DNA of 9,610 nucleotides from Fidelibacterota bacterium (GTDB lineage: Bacteria > Fidelibacterota > Marinisomatia > Marinisomatales > TCS56). Under the pieces are notes generated by a model. It made no database searches. It was not told where the DNA came from and worked only from the letters and a program-made list of their open reading frames with translations. This document shows positions 1-6,682 of the stretch, one piece after another. The position numbers and the translations under genes were made by a program. The DNA lies in NCBI GenBank assembly GCA_013203015.1, contig JABMPO010000225.1, forward strand, positions 1-9,610. The letters are read 5' to 3'. Positions within the stretch are counted from its first letter, which is position 1, and each line of letters starts with the position of its first letter.

Positions 1-171
1 AGGCTGCCGGTTAGTGCGATTTAATTCTCTGATTGATTGCTGGGCAAAAATCCCCAGATAGGGCGTTCCGGCAATGGCATCCATATGGCCGGGTGTGGCC
101 AGGCCCAGGCGATCACCAAAACCGAATGATCGCTTCAGACCAAGAACAGTGGGCTTTTCATTTTCAATCAC
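1..171 (-). CDS. Tagaturonate epimerase (UxaE)-like protein, N-terminal fragment
   Basis: Partial gene: 57 codons are open from a GTG at 171 to the window edge, and the rest lies to the left. The start overlaps the stop of the preceding phosphoesterase gene as GTGA, a typical translational-coupling junction; a GGGA lies about nine bases upstream. The fragment contains SFGFGDRLGLATPGH (residues 15-29) and GIFAQQSIRELNRT (residues 40-53). From memory these match the T. maritima tagaturonate/fructuronate epimerase UxaE (SFGTGDRLG...TPAH and IFAQQSVRENERTGR). In UxaE this block sits roughly 80 residues in, so the gene here appears to lack that N-terminal part. UxaE interconverts D-tagaturonate and D-fructuronate in hexuronate catabolism in the cytoplasm. 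Its place at the end of an inositol-type cluster suggests it handles the uronate-like product. Another epimerase specificity within the family is possible. Family assignment is fairly sure; exact substrate is not. Confidence 0.72.
   Translation of the reverse strand, partial: MIENEKPTVLGLKRSFGFGDRLGLATPGHMDAIAGTPYLGIFAQQSIRELNRTNRQP
168..171 (-). other. GTGA start-stop overlap
   Basis: The TGA stop of the lipoprotein phosphoesterase (168-170) overlaps the GTG start of the UxaE-like gene (169-171). Such junctions usually mean translational coupling, which ties the epimerase to the phosphoesterase genes and supports this start over later codons. Confidence 0.65.
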
Positions 172-1385
172 TGGTGTGATTCCCGCATGTCAAGTTTAAC
201 CGTTCTATCGATTGAGTACGGTCCACCAAAACCATCATTGCGGTAAATATCGACGTTCAACAGACTGCCGTTTATCCGGAATTTCATAAACGTGCTGCGT
301 GACAAGGCCCAGTTATTCCAGTAGGTCTGGAAGTATTCATTTTTACGATCACCCAATTCGTCAGCCCGGTAATAAAATATCTTCATTATTTCAAAGCCAG
401 TTGAATCATCCAATTTTTTATATGATATGCTATCGGTCAAATTCATATAGAACATCACTTTTTTGGTCGGATAGGCATTATCCCGATAAAATTGTGCAAA
501 TGCTGAATCGATTGGTAATCCCAATTTTTGATTTTCCTGGTGCAATTTTGTTATACTGGCGAAGACACCCCTGGGAAAAACATCTTCAGTCCCCCGGGCA
601 TGACCGCAGTCGAATTGCCAGAGACCATTAATATTTGAATAGGATGTGTTGTGGGTATGTCCGCAAAAGTAAGCCACTACATTGTACTTCAACAATATTT
701 GGTGAAACTTGAATGCTTTACGAGGATATTGATCCAATGAATCGCCCACGTGGCGAATCCTGCCATTAGCCAGATCAGGCATGGCGATCAGCGGCTCATG
801 GCCGATTACAAATATATACGGTTTGGTATTCTTCTTCAGGTCGTCCTCGAGCCATTGCAGCAGTTCCGGTACCAGATTTCCATCCGTACCCATATCAGAC
901 TGTCCGTCAAAATACTGGTTCAGCACAATAAAATGGCAATTGCCATAATCGAATGAAAATGTTGTTTCGACACAGCCGGGAGGGCCAACATTCACAACGT
1001 TTGGCAAAGTATTCCCGCCGGCATTGATGTCCCGCATATCTTGCATCCAAGTTGAATCTTCAATATCATGATTACCGATCACCGGATACCAGGGATAATC
1101 TTCTCCCAGTACCTTGGCTATCAAATTCGCGGAAGGGAGCACCGGTTCAACATCGCCAGGGCTTACCATGAAAGATCCTTTGCCAACTTCAGCAATTGCT
1201 TCCAGTGCGCCGAGAAAATATTCTGAGGAATGGTAGCGCTCAGTGGCTTTAATACGCCAGTCAGCGGCCACAATAAAGGTGAGCTCATCTTGAGTTTGTT
1301 TACTGGTTGAAGTGCCGGTTGAAGCACACGACATCAAACAGGCTAATGCACTGCCAACAACAATTATTTTTACACAAAGCTTCAT
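168..1385 (-). CDS. Exported calcineurin-like metallophosphoesterase, lipoprotein
   Basis: A 405-residue protein with a lipoprotein signal peptide: Lys-containing start, hydrophobic core and lipobox LMSC with Cys20, then a Ser/Thr-rich linker. The calcineurin-like metallophosphoesterase motifs follow in order: ADWR (residues 41-44, first block), PGD (76-78), GNHD (104-107), GHE (195-197) and GHTH (242-245). The fold hydrolyses phosphomonoesters or diesters at a two-metal centre; here it would act outside the cytoplasm, anchored to a membrane. The first block normally reads DxH, but here the His position is Arg44, which may alter metal binding or substrate choice. The last 150 residues have no motif I recognise and may form a family-specific domain. 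The ATG at 1385 is supported by an AAAGGAA about eight bases upstream. It follows the second phosphoesterase after 45 bases and overlaps the UxaE-like gene by four. Substrate is unknown; a phosphorylated cyclitol or sugar alcohol is suggested only by the neighbours. Confidence 0.85.
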   Translation of the reverse strand: MKLCVKIIVVGSALACLMSCASTGTSTSKQTQDELTFIVAADWRIKATERYHSSEYFLGALEAIAEVGKGSFMVSPGDVEPVLPSANLIAKVLGEDYPWYPVIGNHDIEDSTWMQDMRDINAGGNTLPNVVNVGPPGCVETTFSFDYGNCHFIVLNQYFDGQSDMGTDGNLVPELLQWLEDDLKKNTKPYIFVIGHEPLIAMPDLANGRIRHVGDSLDQYPRKAFKFHQILLKYNVVAYFCGHTHNTSYSNINGLWQFDCGHARGTEDVFPRGVFASITKLHQENQKLGLPIDSAFAQFYRDNAYPTKKVMFYMNLTDSISYKKLDDSTGFEIMKIFYYRADELGDRKNEYFQTYWNNWALSRSTFMKFRINGSLLNVDIYRNDGFGGPYSIDRTVKLDMRESHQ

Positions 1386-1430
1386 GCTTTTTTTCCTTTG
1401 TTAATTTTTCTTAAAATATGGGTGATGCTG

Positions 1431-2345
1431 CTAAACAATTTCCTTAAATGGAAAGCGCTCAAATTTAAATGTTTTAGTTTTATTTCCCGAGATTGTTACT
1501 TGTAGCGGATCAGCAATTCCACCTTTATCTACTTGGACCCGAATCAAGTTTGGTACCAGCCAGGGATCGTCATGGAGCCAGACGTGGCCATCACCGTGGA
1601 TTAGCAATACCGAGCGCTCAAAAGCTTTGACTAGTGGCAGAAACTGATCCATGAATAATTTATGTTTTTCGTCAGGATTGGCTTGAGCGATAATAACCGC
1701 TGCAAAAAGTTTCTTCTGTTGTAACTGTTGTCCGATCCAGTCAACGGCATTTTGTTGCATCGCATCCCATTCCACCTGATCATGGATTCTACCCCCAACC
1801 AAATTCAATGCGATGAATAGAACATTCTGTTGCACAAAGGCGCTGTTTACCGGGTAACCATTCTGGCGTTGTACTTCAAACGGTATATCCCAATTCTGAT
1901 CGAAAGCCATAAAATATTGTTCCCAGAAATTCCAGGCTTGAACCGGATACTCGCAATCGTTCCATTCATTATCGCCGGGGACGATAAAAACCGGCACCGT
2001 CAACTGTTTTAGATAATCAGCTACCAAGATATAATTATCTTCATCGCAGGGAGTACTGCCAGATTTTATATCACCTACGTGAAAAACAAATTGAGCGGAA
2101 CTTTGTTGATTATGCTGGCGAATCTGTTCCTGCAAGTTAACTTTTTCTTCTTCATTGCGGGGCACATCGCCCATTACACTGAAAATTACCGGACCTTTGC
2201 TGATTCTCATATGTAATGACGAACCACAACCATCAATTATCACTACCACAACAAATCCTATGGCAATGATAAGGACTAAATTCCTTAGCCGGGCTCGTAT
2301 GGACCCGGTGCCGGTCAGCCCAAGATAATTGCGATGATGTATCAT
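1431..2345 (-). CDS. Membrane-anchored or lipoprotein metallophosphoesterase, divergent
   Basis: A 304-residue protein with an Arg-rich N-terminus, a hydrophobic segment at residues 23-38, and IDGC ending at Cys40, which could be a lipobox. Asp just before Gly-Cys is unusual, so an uncleaved signal anchor is equally possible. The catalytic region has a divergent metallophosphoesterase pattern: GD (59-60), GD (91-92), PGDNEW (123-128) where most members have GNHE/D, and GDGHVW (251-256) where most have GHxH. The Asp, Asn and His ligands are largely kept, which suggests a real subfamily rather than a dead enzyme. It is not closely similar to the phosphoesterase encoded next to it, so the pair is not a recent duplication. 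AGGGA lies five bases before the ATG, and only 11 bases separate it from the kinase stop. The likely role is extracytoplasmic phosphoester hydrolysis; the substrate cannot be read from sequence. Confidence 0.78.
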   Translation of the reverse strand: MIHHRNYLGLTGTGSIRARLRNLVLIIAIGFVVVVIIDGCGSSLHMRISKGPVIFSVMGDVPRNEEEKVNLQEQIRQHNQQSSAQFVFHVGDIKSGSTPCDEDNYILVADYLKQLTVPVFIVPGDNEWNDCEYPVQAWNFWEQYFMAFDQNWDIPFEVQRQNGYPVNSAFVQQNVLFIALNLVGGRIHDQVEWDAMQQNAVDWIGQQLQQKKLFAAVIIAQANPDEKHKLFMDQFLPLVKAFERSVLLIHGDGHVWLHDDPWLVPNLIRVQVDKGGIADPLQVTISGNKTKTFKFERFPFKEIV

Positions 2346-2356
2346 ATTTATCCCTG

Positions 2357-3235
2357 TTAATATTTCCGTTTGATTAACGCTTCCACATCAGTTTTGGTTT
2401 TCTTAATCGGACCCTCCGCTTCCATTTTGAGACTGGTCAGGGCTGCGGACCAGATGATCGCTTCAGCCGGGGGCGCCGATAAACGTCTGGCAGCATACGA
2501 TGCGATACAGGTATCACCACGGCCACTGCGGCCAATCAATGGTTCGGGATGAAAGGTCGCCTCGTAAAACTCACCTTCAGCATAAACAACGATGCCATCG
2601 CGATGGGTCAATACAATTTCTTTGGGACCCCAGCCAGCCAGGATTTTTGCCGCCCGGTGCAGATCACCTTCACCGGTCAATGATTCCGCTTCCACAATAT
2701 CGGCTTTAAGGATATCGATCAATGCCAGTACTTTACGTTTATCCGGCCATTCGGCATTCTGCAGGACATTTTCTTCACCCACAATTCGGATGAAGCCTTG
2801 CGCATCGGCGACAACCAAACCATTTTTCCCAGCCAAATATTTCACAATTTCAAAGGGTACCTCATGCCTGATGGAGGCATTAATTAAATAAGCTTTTGCT
2901 TCCAGATCGGCAAACTGCTCAACGGTATAGGTTCCGGCTGAAACCGGACAGGTTAATACCCGTTCGTCCAAATTGTCAGTCGGGTATTCAAGCTGCATAT
3001 GGGTCGAGGACTCGGTATAGGTCGGATACACATCGACGCCAGCACTTTCCAGTGATTTGATCACCCGATCATCCTCAAGCGCCAGGCGCGTAACCGCTGC
3101 CACTTTAAGCCCGGAACAAGCCGCTGCATGAGCACCATAATTAAACCCACCCCCGTCAACATAACGAGTACCAGCAGCGGATATAATCGTATCTTTGGTA
3201 TAATTTCCGAAAATTACAATATCATAACTTTTCAC
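2357..3235 (-). CDS. PfkB/ribokinase-family carbohydrate kinase
   Basis: A 292-residue cytoplasmic kinase that transfers phosphate from ATP to a sugar or cyclitol hydroxyl. Family features are visible: an N-terminal beta strand leading to GNYTKD (10-15), the substrate-binding Gly run DGGGFNYGAH (27-36), and the C-terminal PfkB signature GRSGRGDTCIASY (235-247) with catalytic base Asp241. The usual GAGD anion-hole motif reads GRGD here, a variant I associate loosely with uncharacterised PfkB members. Translation starts at GTG (3235), six bases after AAGGAA (3242-3247). It follows the OPA transporter gene after 36 bases and precedes the phosphoesterase gene by 11. Candidate roles are a myo-inositol kinase, as in Thermococcus, a keto-deoxy-sugar kinase like IolC or KdgK, or a kinase for another hexuronate intermediate. 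The fold is secure; the substrate is not. Confidence 0.85.
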   Translation of the reverse strand: MKSYDIVIFGNYTKDTIISAAGTRYVDGGGFNYGAHAAACSGLKVAAVTRLALEDDRVIKSLESAGVDVYPTYTESSTHMQLEYPTDNLDERVLTCPVSAGTYTVEQFADLEAKAYLINASIRHEVPFEIVKYLAGKNGLVVADAQGFIRIVGEENVLQNAEWPDKRKVLALIDILKADIVEAESLTGEGDLHRAAKILAGWGPKEIVLTHRDGIVVYAEGEFYEATFHPEPLIGRSGRGDTCIASYAARRLSAPPAEAIIWSAALTSLKMEAEGPIKKTKTDVEALIKRKY

Positions 3236-3241
3236 AGTTTG

Positions 3242-3247
3242 TTCCTT
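3242..3247 (-). promoter_or_regulatory. Ribosome binding site deciding the kinase GTG start
   Basis: AAGGAA lies six bases before GTG 3235. No in-frame ATG is available at a comparable position, so this site fixes the non-ATG start of the PfkB-family kinase. Confidence 0.7.
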
Positions 3248-3249
3248 AT

Positions 3250-3261
3250 ATTAATATTAAT
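3250..3261. repeat. 12-base perfect palindrome before the kinase gene
   Basis: ATTAATATTAAT is its own reverse complement and sits three bases upstream of the kinase's AAGGAA ribosome binding site, in the 36-base gap after the transporter gene. It could be an operator half-pair or merely an AT-rich accident. No matching site is seen at other gene starts, so a regulatory role is weakly supported. Confidence 0.3.
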
Positions 3262-3271
3262 CAATAGATTG

Positions 3272-4612
3272 CTAATCTCTAACTTTTACGCGCCATAATG
3301 TTGCTGCCAGGATCATTGAAATTATGGAAGATCCGACCCAGTAAATAATTACTGGATCGAAATTGTATGTCAGTACACCATCTATTGCTATAGAGTTTTT
3401 ATCGATGAGAAATCCACTAATTTGATCCTGCAAACCGGCGCCGATATAACTGAATACACCAATAAAACCCATTGCCGCCCCGGCAGCTTTGCGAGGTGAA
3501 ATATCGATGGCAAATAAACCACCTAAAACTGCCAGTAAACCACTGAGCGTAAATCCATAAACGAAGAAAGCAGTTGTTAATAATACAACATTACCGGGAG
3601 GGCTGAAAAATATTACGAACAACGCTAAAATTTCAATAATTCCAAAGATCAGAGTAACCGGGGGTCGCCGGGCAGAAAAGAATTTATCTGATATATAGCC
3701 AAAAGCAACACAGCCAATTATACCGGCCAAAGTATTCAAGCTGAGAATTGCACCGCTTTCGATCAGCGAATAACCTTTTGCTTCCTGTAGATATAAAATC
3801 CCCCAACTATTAATAGCATATCTGGTCATGTACATGGTGGCCGATGCTAGCCCCAGAATCCAAATAGCGGGCATTTTCAATATTTGAAGCTGCGCACTCT
3901 TGGTTTCCAGGGATTTTCTGTCAGTTACCCCGTGATCGTTTTTCCAATCGGCAACTGTAGGTAAGCCCAGCGTTTGGGGACGATCCTCTAATACCAGGTA
4001 AATACCGAAGGCCACCAATATACCGAAAAGTCCCGGGCCAACAAAACCTGCCTGCCAACCCCATAAAGCAACAATGGTAGCTGATACCAGAAATGTGAGT
4101 CCTTCACCTATGGCATGGGCTGTGCTCCATACTCCATAGATAAAGCCACGTTCTTTATTACTAAACCAGTTGGCCAGAGACACAGCCCCGGTGGGAGCGC
4201 CAAAGCCCTGAAACCAGCCATTGAGTCCCCATACAATAATCCACACCAGGAATAGAGTGGACCACCCCATGGCAATATTTAATAGTGCAGAAATTAGTAC
4301 TCCCAAAGCAAAAAATCGCTTCACATTGGCATGATCTGCCAAAAAACCATTGGTCAGCTTTCCCAGCGCATAGGCATATAAAAGGGCAGATCCGATATTA
4401 CCTAGGTCCATTGCCGTGAATATTCCATTGTCAATCAGCGGCTTTTTCACCACATTCAATGCCAGTCGTAAGGGATAGGCCAGACCATAACCAACGGTAA
4501 TTGCCAGCATCACATTAAGACGATATTTTTTGTACAGCTTATCGACAGTATTCTTATCCTGAATCTCTGGTTTATCTTTTCCAGTAGCAAAAAACCGTAG
4601 GGGATTAAACAT
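3272..4612 (-). CDS. OPA-family major facilitator transporter (GlpT/UhpT/UhpC-like)
   Basis: A 446-residue polytopic inner-membrane protein with about 12 hydrophobic segments. It matches the organophosphate:phosphate antiporter family along its length: GWFQGFGAP (132-140), NKERGFIYGVW (152-162), AHAIGEG (165-171), and RYAINSWGILYL (264-275), which parallels RYGILDWSPTYL of E. coli GlpT. By recalled alignment the GlpT substrate residues Arg45, Lys80, His165 and Arg269 correspond to Arg49, Lys85, His166 and Arg264. GlpT Lys46 is replaced by Leu50. The two conserved arginines favour a phosphate-ester substrate exchanged for inorganic phosphate. A UhpC-like sensor role is possible but no two-component partner is visible. 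The ATG at 4612 has GAGGT five bases upstream. The gene sits between the two dehydrogenases and the kinase, 32 and 36 bases from its neighbours. Substrate is probably a phosphorylated sugar alcohol or cyclitol; this is inference. Confidence 0.85.
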   Translation of the reverse strand: MFNPLRFFATGKDKPEIQDKNTVDKLYKKYRLNVMLAITVGYGLAYPLRLALNVVKKPLIDNGIFTAMDLGNIGSALLYAYALGKLTNGFLADHANVKRFFALGVLISALLNIAMGWSTLFLVWIIVWGLNGWFQGFGAPTGAVSLANWFSNKERGFIYGVWSTAHAIGEGLTFLVSATIVALWGWQAGFVGPGLFGILVAFGIYLVLEDRPQTLGLPTVADWKNDHGVTDRKSLETKSAQLQILKMPAIWILGLASATMYMTRYAINSWGILYLQEAKGYSLIESGAILSLNTLAGIIGCVAFGYISDKFFSARRPPVTLIFGIIEILALFVIFFSPPGNVVLLTTAFFVYGFTLSGLLAVLGGLFAIDISPRKAAGAAMGFIGVFSYIGAGLQDQISGFLIDKNSIAIDGVLTYNFDPVIIYWVGSSIISMILAATLWRVKVRD

Positions 4613-4616
4613 ATGT

Positions 4617-4621
4617 ACCTC
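4617..4621 (-). promoter_or_regulatory. Ribosome binding site for the OPA transporter gene
   Basis: GAGGT lies four bases before ATG 4612, in the 32-base gap after the iolG-like gene, and supports the chosen start. Confidence 0.65.
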
Positions 4622-4644
4622 GTGTTACGGGGTTGTTGTTAATA

Positions 4645-5664
4645 CTATTTACCAAAATATTCCTGTCGAATCTCAGCGACCTTTACCGGGCGATTATCGG
4701 CTAAAGATTTTTTAGCAGCCAAACCAATCAGTATCGAGACCAATCCAGATTCACCATCCGCAGTAATCCTACCGTTTCCTGATATGGCCGCAAAATATTC
4801 ATTCACCTCCAGACGGAATGAATCCTGGTAACGCTCCAGAAAGAAGTCCAGAGGTCGCTCTGAAAGAGTGCCACCTGCCGTCATCATAGTGGAGCGCGTG
4901 GCAGTGTTATTCTCGGCGGTGATGCTGCCCTTTGATCCGAATAACTCAATCCGCTGATCATAACCGTAGACTGCTTCACGACTGTTATCGATTACTGCCA
5001 GAGCGCCATTTTCAAGGGTAAGGGTAGTAATGGCTGTATCCACATCGCCTGCTTCACCAATCGCTGGATCAATCAGGACAGCGCCGGCAGCATAAACTTC
5101 TGTGACCTCACTACCGGAAAGATAGCGAACCATGTCGAAATCATGGATTGTCATATCCAGAAAAATTCCACCGGAGTCTCTGACATATTCTGCTGGCGGC
5201 GGCGATGGATCACGGGCAATGATTTTAACCATGTACAAATCACCAATCTGTCCGGCTTCATGAACATCCTTGAGATAACGGAAATTGGGATCAAAACGAC
5301 GATTAAAACCAATTTGTAAATTGACACCAGCGGATGCAACTGCATCCAGCGCTTCCTGAATGCGCAATGGATCCAGGGCGATTGGTTTCTCACAAAAAAT
5401 ATGCTTACCGGCCCTGGCAGCCTGGATAATCTGCTCCGCGTGCAGGGTTGATGGCGACAGAATGAACACGGCATCGATGTCAGGATCGCTGAAAATCGCT
5501 CCTGCATCCGGAACTACGTTGAACTGATGGCTGTGAGCCCAACAGATATCCATGTACGGATCAGTAATCGCCGCAATGTTTACCCCGGGAATCAGGATGA
5601 GGTTGTCACAGTGGAGCTTGCCGATCCGGCCGGCACCAATAATACCAACATTGATTGATTTCAT
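4645..5664 (-). CDS. iolG: Gfo/Idh/MocA oxidoreductase, inositol 2-dehydrogenase-like
   Basis: A 339-residue cytoplasmic NAD(P)-dependent dehydrogenase. The Rossmann loop GIIGAGRIGKLH lies at residues 7-18, followed by CEKPIALDP (91-99) with catalytic Lys93, and GGIFLDMTIHDFDM (165-178) with Asp170 and His174. These correspond to Lys97, Asp172 and His176 of Bacillus subtilis inositol dehydrogenase. SREAVYGYDQR and the following GSKG are highly typical of IolG, and the length is normal. The expected reaction is myo-inositol to 2-keto-myo-inositol (scyllo-inosose). The ATG shares its A with the upstream TAA stop (TAATG) and has only a weak purine stretch (GTGAG) ahead, so it is probably translated by coupling to the first dehydrogenase. 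Other cyclitols or sugars such as glucose or scyllo-inositol cannot be excluded, since the family shifts specificity easily. The symbol is by resemblance. Confidence 0.85.
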   Translation of the reverse strand: MKSINVGIIGAGRIGKLHCDNLILIPGVNIAAITDPYMDICWAHSHQFNVVPDAGAIFSDPDIDAVFILSPSTLHAEQIIQAARAGKHIFCEKPIALDPLRIQEALDAVASAGVNLQIGFNRRFDPNFRYLKDVHEAGQIGDLYMVKIIARDPSPPPAEYVRDSGGIFLDMTIHDFDMVRYLSGSEVTEVYAAGAVLIDPAIGEAGDVDTAITTLTLENGALAVIDNSREAVYGYDQRIELFGSKGSITAENNTATRSTMMTAGGTLSERPLDFFLERYQDSFRLEVNEYFAAISGNGRITADGESGLVSILIGLAAKKSLADNRPVKVAEIRQEYFGK

Positions 5665-6668
5665 TAATTTAGACTCACTGGTTGATTTAATTCTAAGGAT
5701 TGTTGTGCAGCTACTGCAACCTGTACGGCCTTTAGAGCATCATGACCGGCAACAGTCGGACTTCCCCCGGTTTCCAGGCAATTGATAAATCCTTTTAATT
5801 CTGCGATATAAGCGTCTTTATAGCGTTCGATAAAAGAATAATGAGGTTGATCCATAAATACACCATCCTTGCTACTTAATACCACCGAAGTAGGCCTGCG
5901 GTTTTGTGCTCGGATACTTCCTTTAGATCCGAGTACCTCCACCTGCTGGTCATAGCCGTAGTTGGTTTCCCGGCAGACATTGATAATACAAAGCGCTCCG
6001 CTAGACATTTTAAGTGTCAATAAAGCCGTATCTATATCACCTAATTCTCCGATTTTCGGATCGACCAGGTTAGCGCCGCGCACATATATTTCTTCCACCT
6101 CACTACCGGTCAGAAACCTGACCATGTCAAAATCATGGACACAAAAATCCATAAATAGCCCGCCGGAACCAGGGATAAATTTCAAATCCGGCCGTTGGGG
6201 ATCACGATTGGTCATGTTGATGATGTGTGGTTCTCCAATCTCACCTGATTCCACTGCCAGCCTGACCTTTAAAAAATCTGGATCAAAACGGCGATTAAAA
6301 CCGACCTGCAGTATAACTCCGGCTTTTTCGACGGCATTAATGGCCATTTGAATCGAATCGGGATCGAAAGCAATTGGTTTTTCACAAAAGATTTGTTTCC
6401 CGGCTTCGGCCATTAACGTAATCATCTGTACATGCGTATCGGATGGGGTCGTGATGACCACGGCGTCAATTTCGGGATCATCAGTTAGAGCCGTAATTTC
6501 TTTTGAGCGGACGGGAATTCCGACTTTTTCCGCCCAGTCAAAATCCAATTTCAAATCAATGACTGTTTTTAGAAATATCTGAGGGAAGTTAGCTAAAATA
6601 TTTTCAGCATGCATTTTGCCAATACGACCGGCACCGATTATACCAAAAGTTATTTTTTTATTACTCAT
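5664..6668 (-). CDS. Gfo/Idh/MocA oxidoreductase, second inositol dehydrogenase-like paralogue
   Basis: A 334-residue dehydrogenase, roughly half identical by eye to the enzyme encoded immediately downstream. Motifs: GIIGAGRIGKMH (9-20) for NAD(P), CEKPIAFDP (95-103) with Lys97, and GGLFMDFCVHDFDM (169-182) with Asp174 and His178. The active-site triad is therefore complete. It differs from its neighbour in the substrate-facing strand: CRETNYGYDQQ in place of SREAVYGYDQR. It may act on a different isomer (scyllo- or chiro-inositol) or oxidise the keto product of the first enzyme. It begins 14 bases after the binding-protein gene, with a modest GTGGTAG before ATG 6668, and its stop overlaps the next start by one base. 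The pair is an old tandem duplication that probably works on successive or alternative substrates of the same importer. Family is certain, substrate uncertain. Confidence 0.85.
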   Translation of the reverse strand: MSNKKITFGIIGAGRIGKMHAENILANFPQIFLKTVIDLKLDFDWAEKVGIPVRSKEITALTDDPEIDAVVITTPSDTHVQMITLMAEAGKQIFCEKPIAFDPDSIQMAINAVEKAGVILQVGFNRRFDPDFLKVRLAVESGEIGEPHIINMTNRDPQRPDLKFIPGSGGLFMDFCVHDFDMVRFLTGSEVEEIYVRGANLVDPKIGELGDIDTALLTLKMSSGALCIINVCRETNYGYDQQVEVLGSKGSIRAQNRRPTSVVLSSKDGVFMDQPHYSFIERYKDAYIAELKGFINCLETGGSPTVAGHDALKAVQVAVAAQQSLELNQPVSLN

Positions 6669-6682
6669 TTTACTACCACTGA

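Noticed and set aside
159..161. ATG just downstream of the GTG as start of the left-edge gene
   Set aside because: It is in a different frame and meets a stop after eight codons; only the GTG frame gives the UxaE-like sequence.
299..631. Plus-strand open frame of 110 codons
   Set aside because: It lies wholly opposite the lipoprotein phosphoesterase, has no family motif, and has an unnatural composition rich in Arg, Ser and His.
1386..1430. Possible internal promoter in the 45-base gap between the two phosphoesterase genes
   Set aside because: The gap is AT-rich but has no -35/-10 pair with proper spacing that I can defend; it is fully explained by a spacer and ribosome binding site.
3266..3278. 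Short hairpin (AGATT/AATCT) over the stop of the OPA transporter gene
   Set aside because: The five-base AT-rich stem has no following T run, so it is not a credible terminator, and the next gene continues in the same direction.
5151..5507. Minus-strand frame of 118 codons inside the iolG-like gene
   Set aside because: It is in another frame of a gene with complete catalytic motifs; its Cys- and Arg-rich translation matches nothing I recognise.
5962..6351. Plus-strand open frame of 129 codons
   Set aside because: It is antisense to the conserved core of the second dehydrogenase and shows no domain or start signal of its own.
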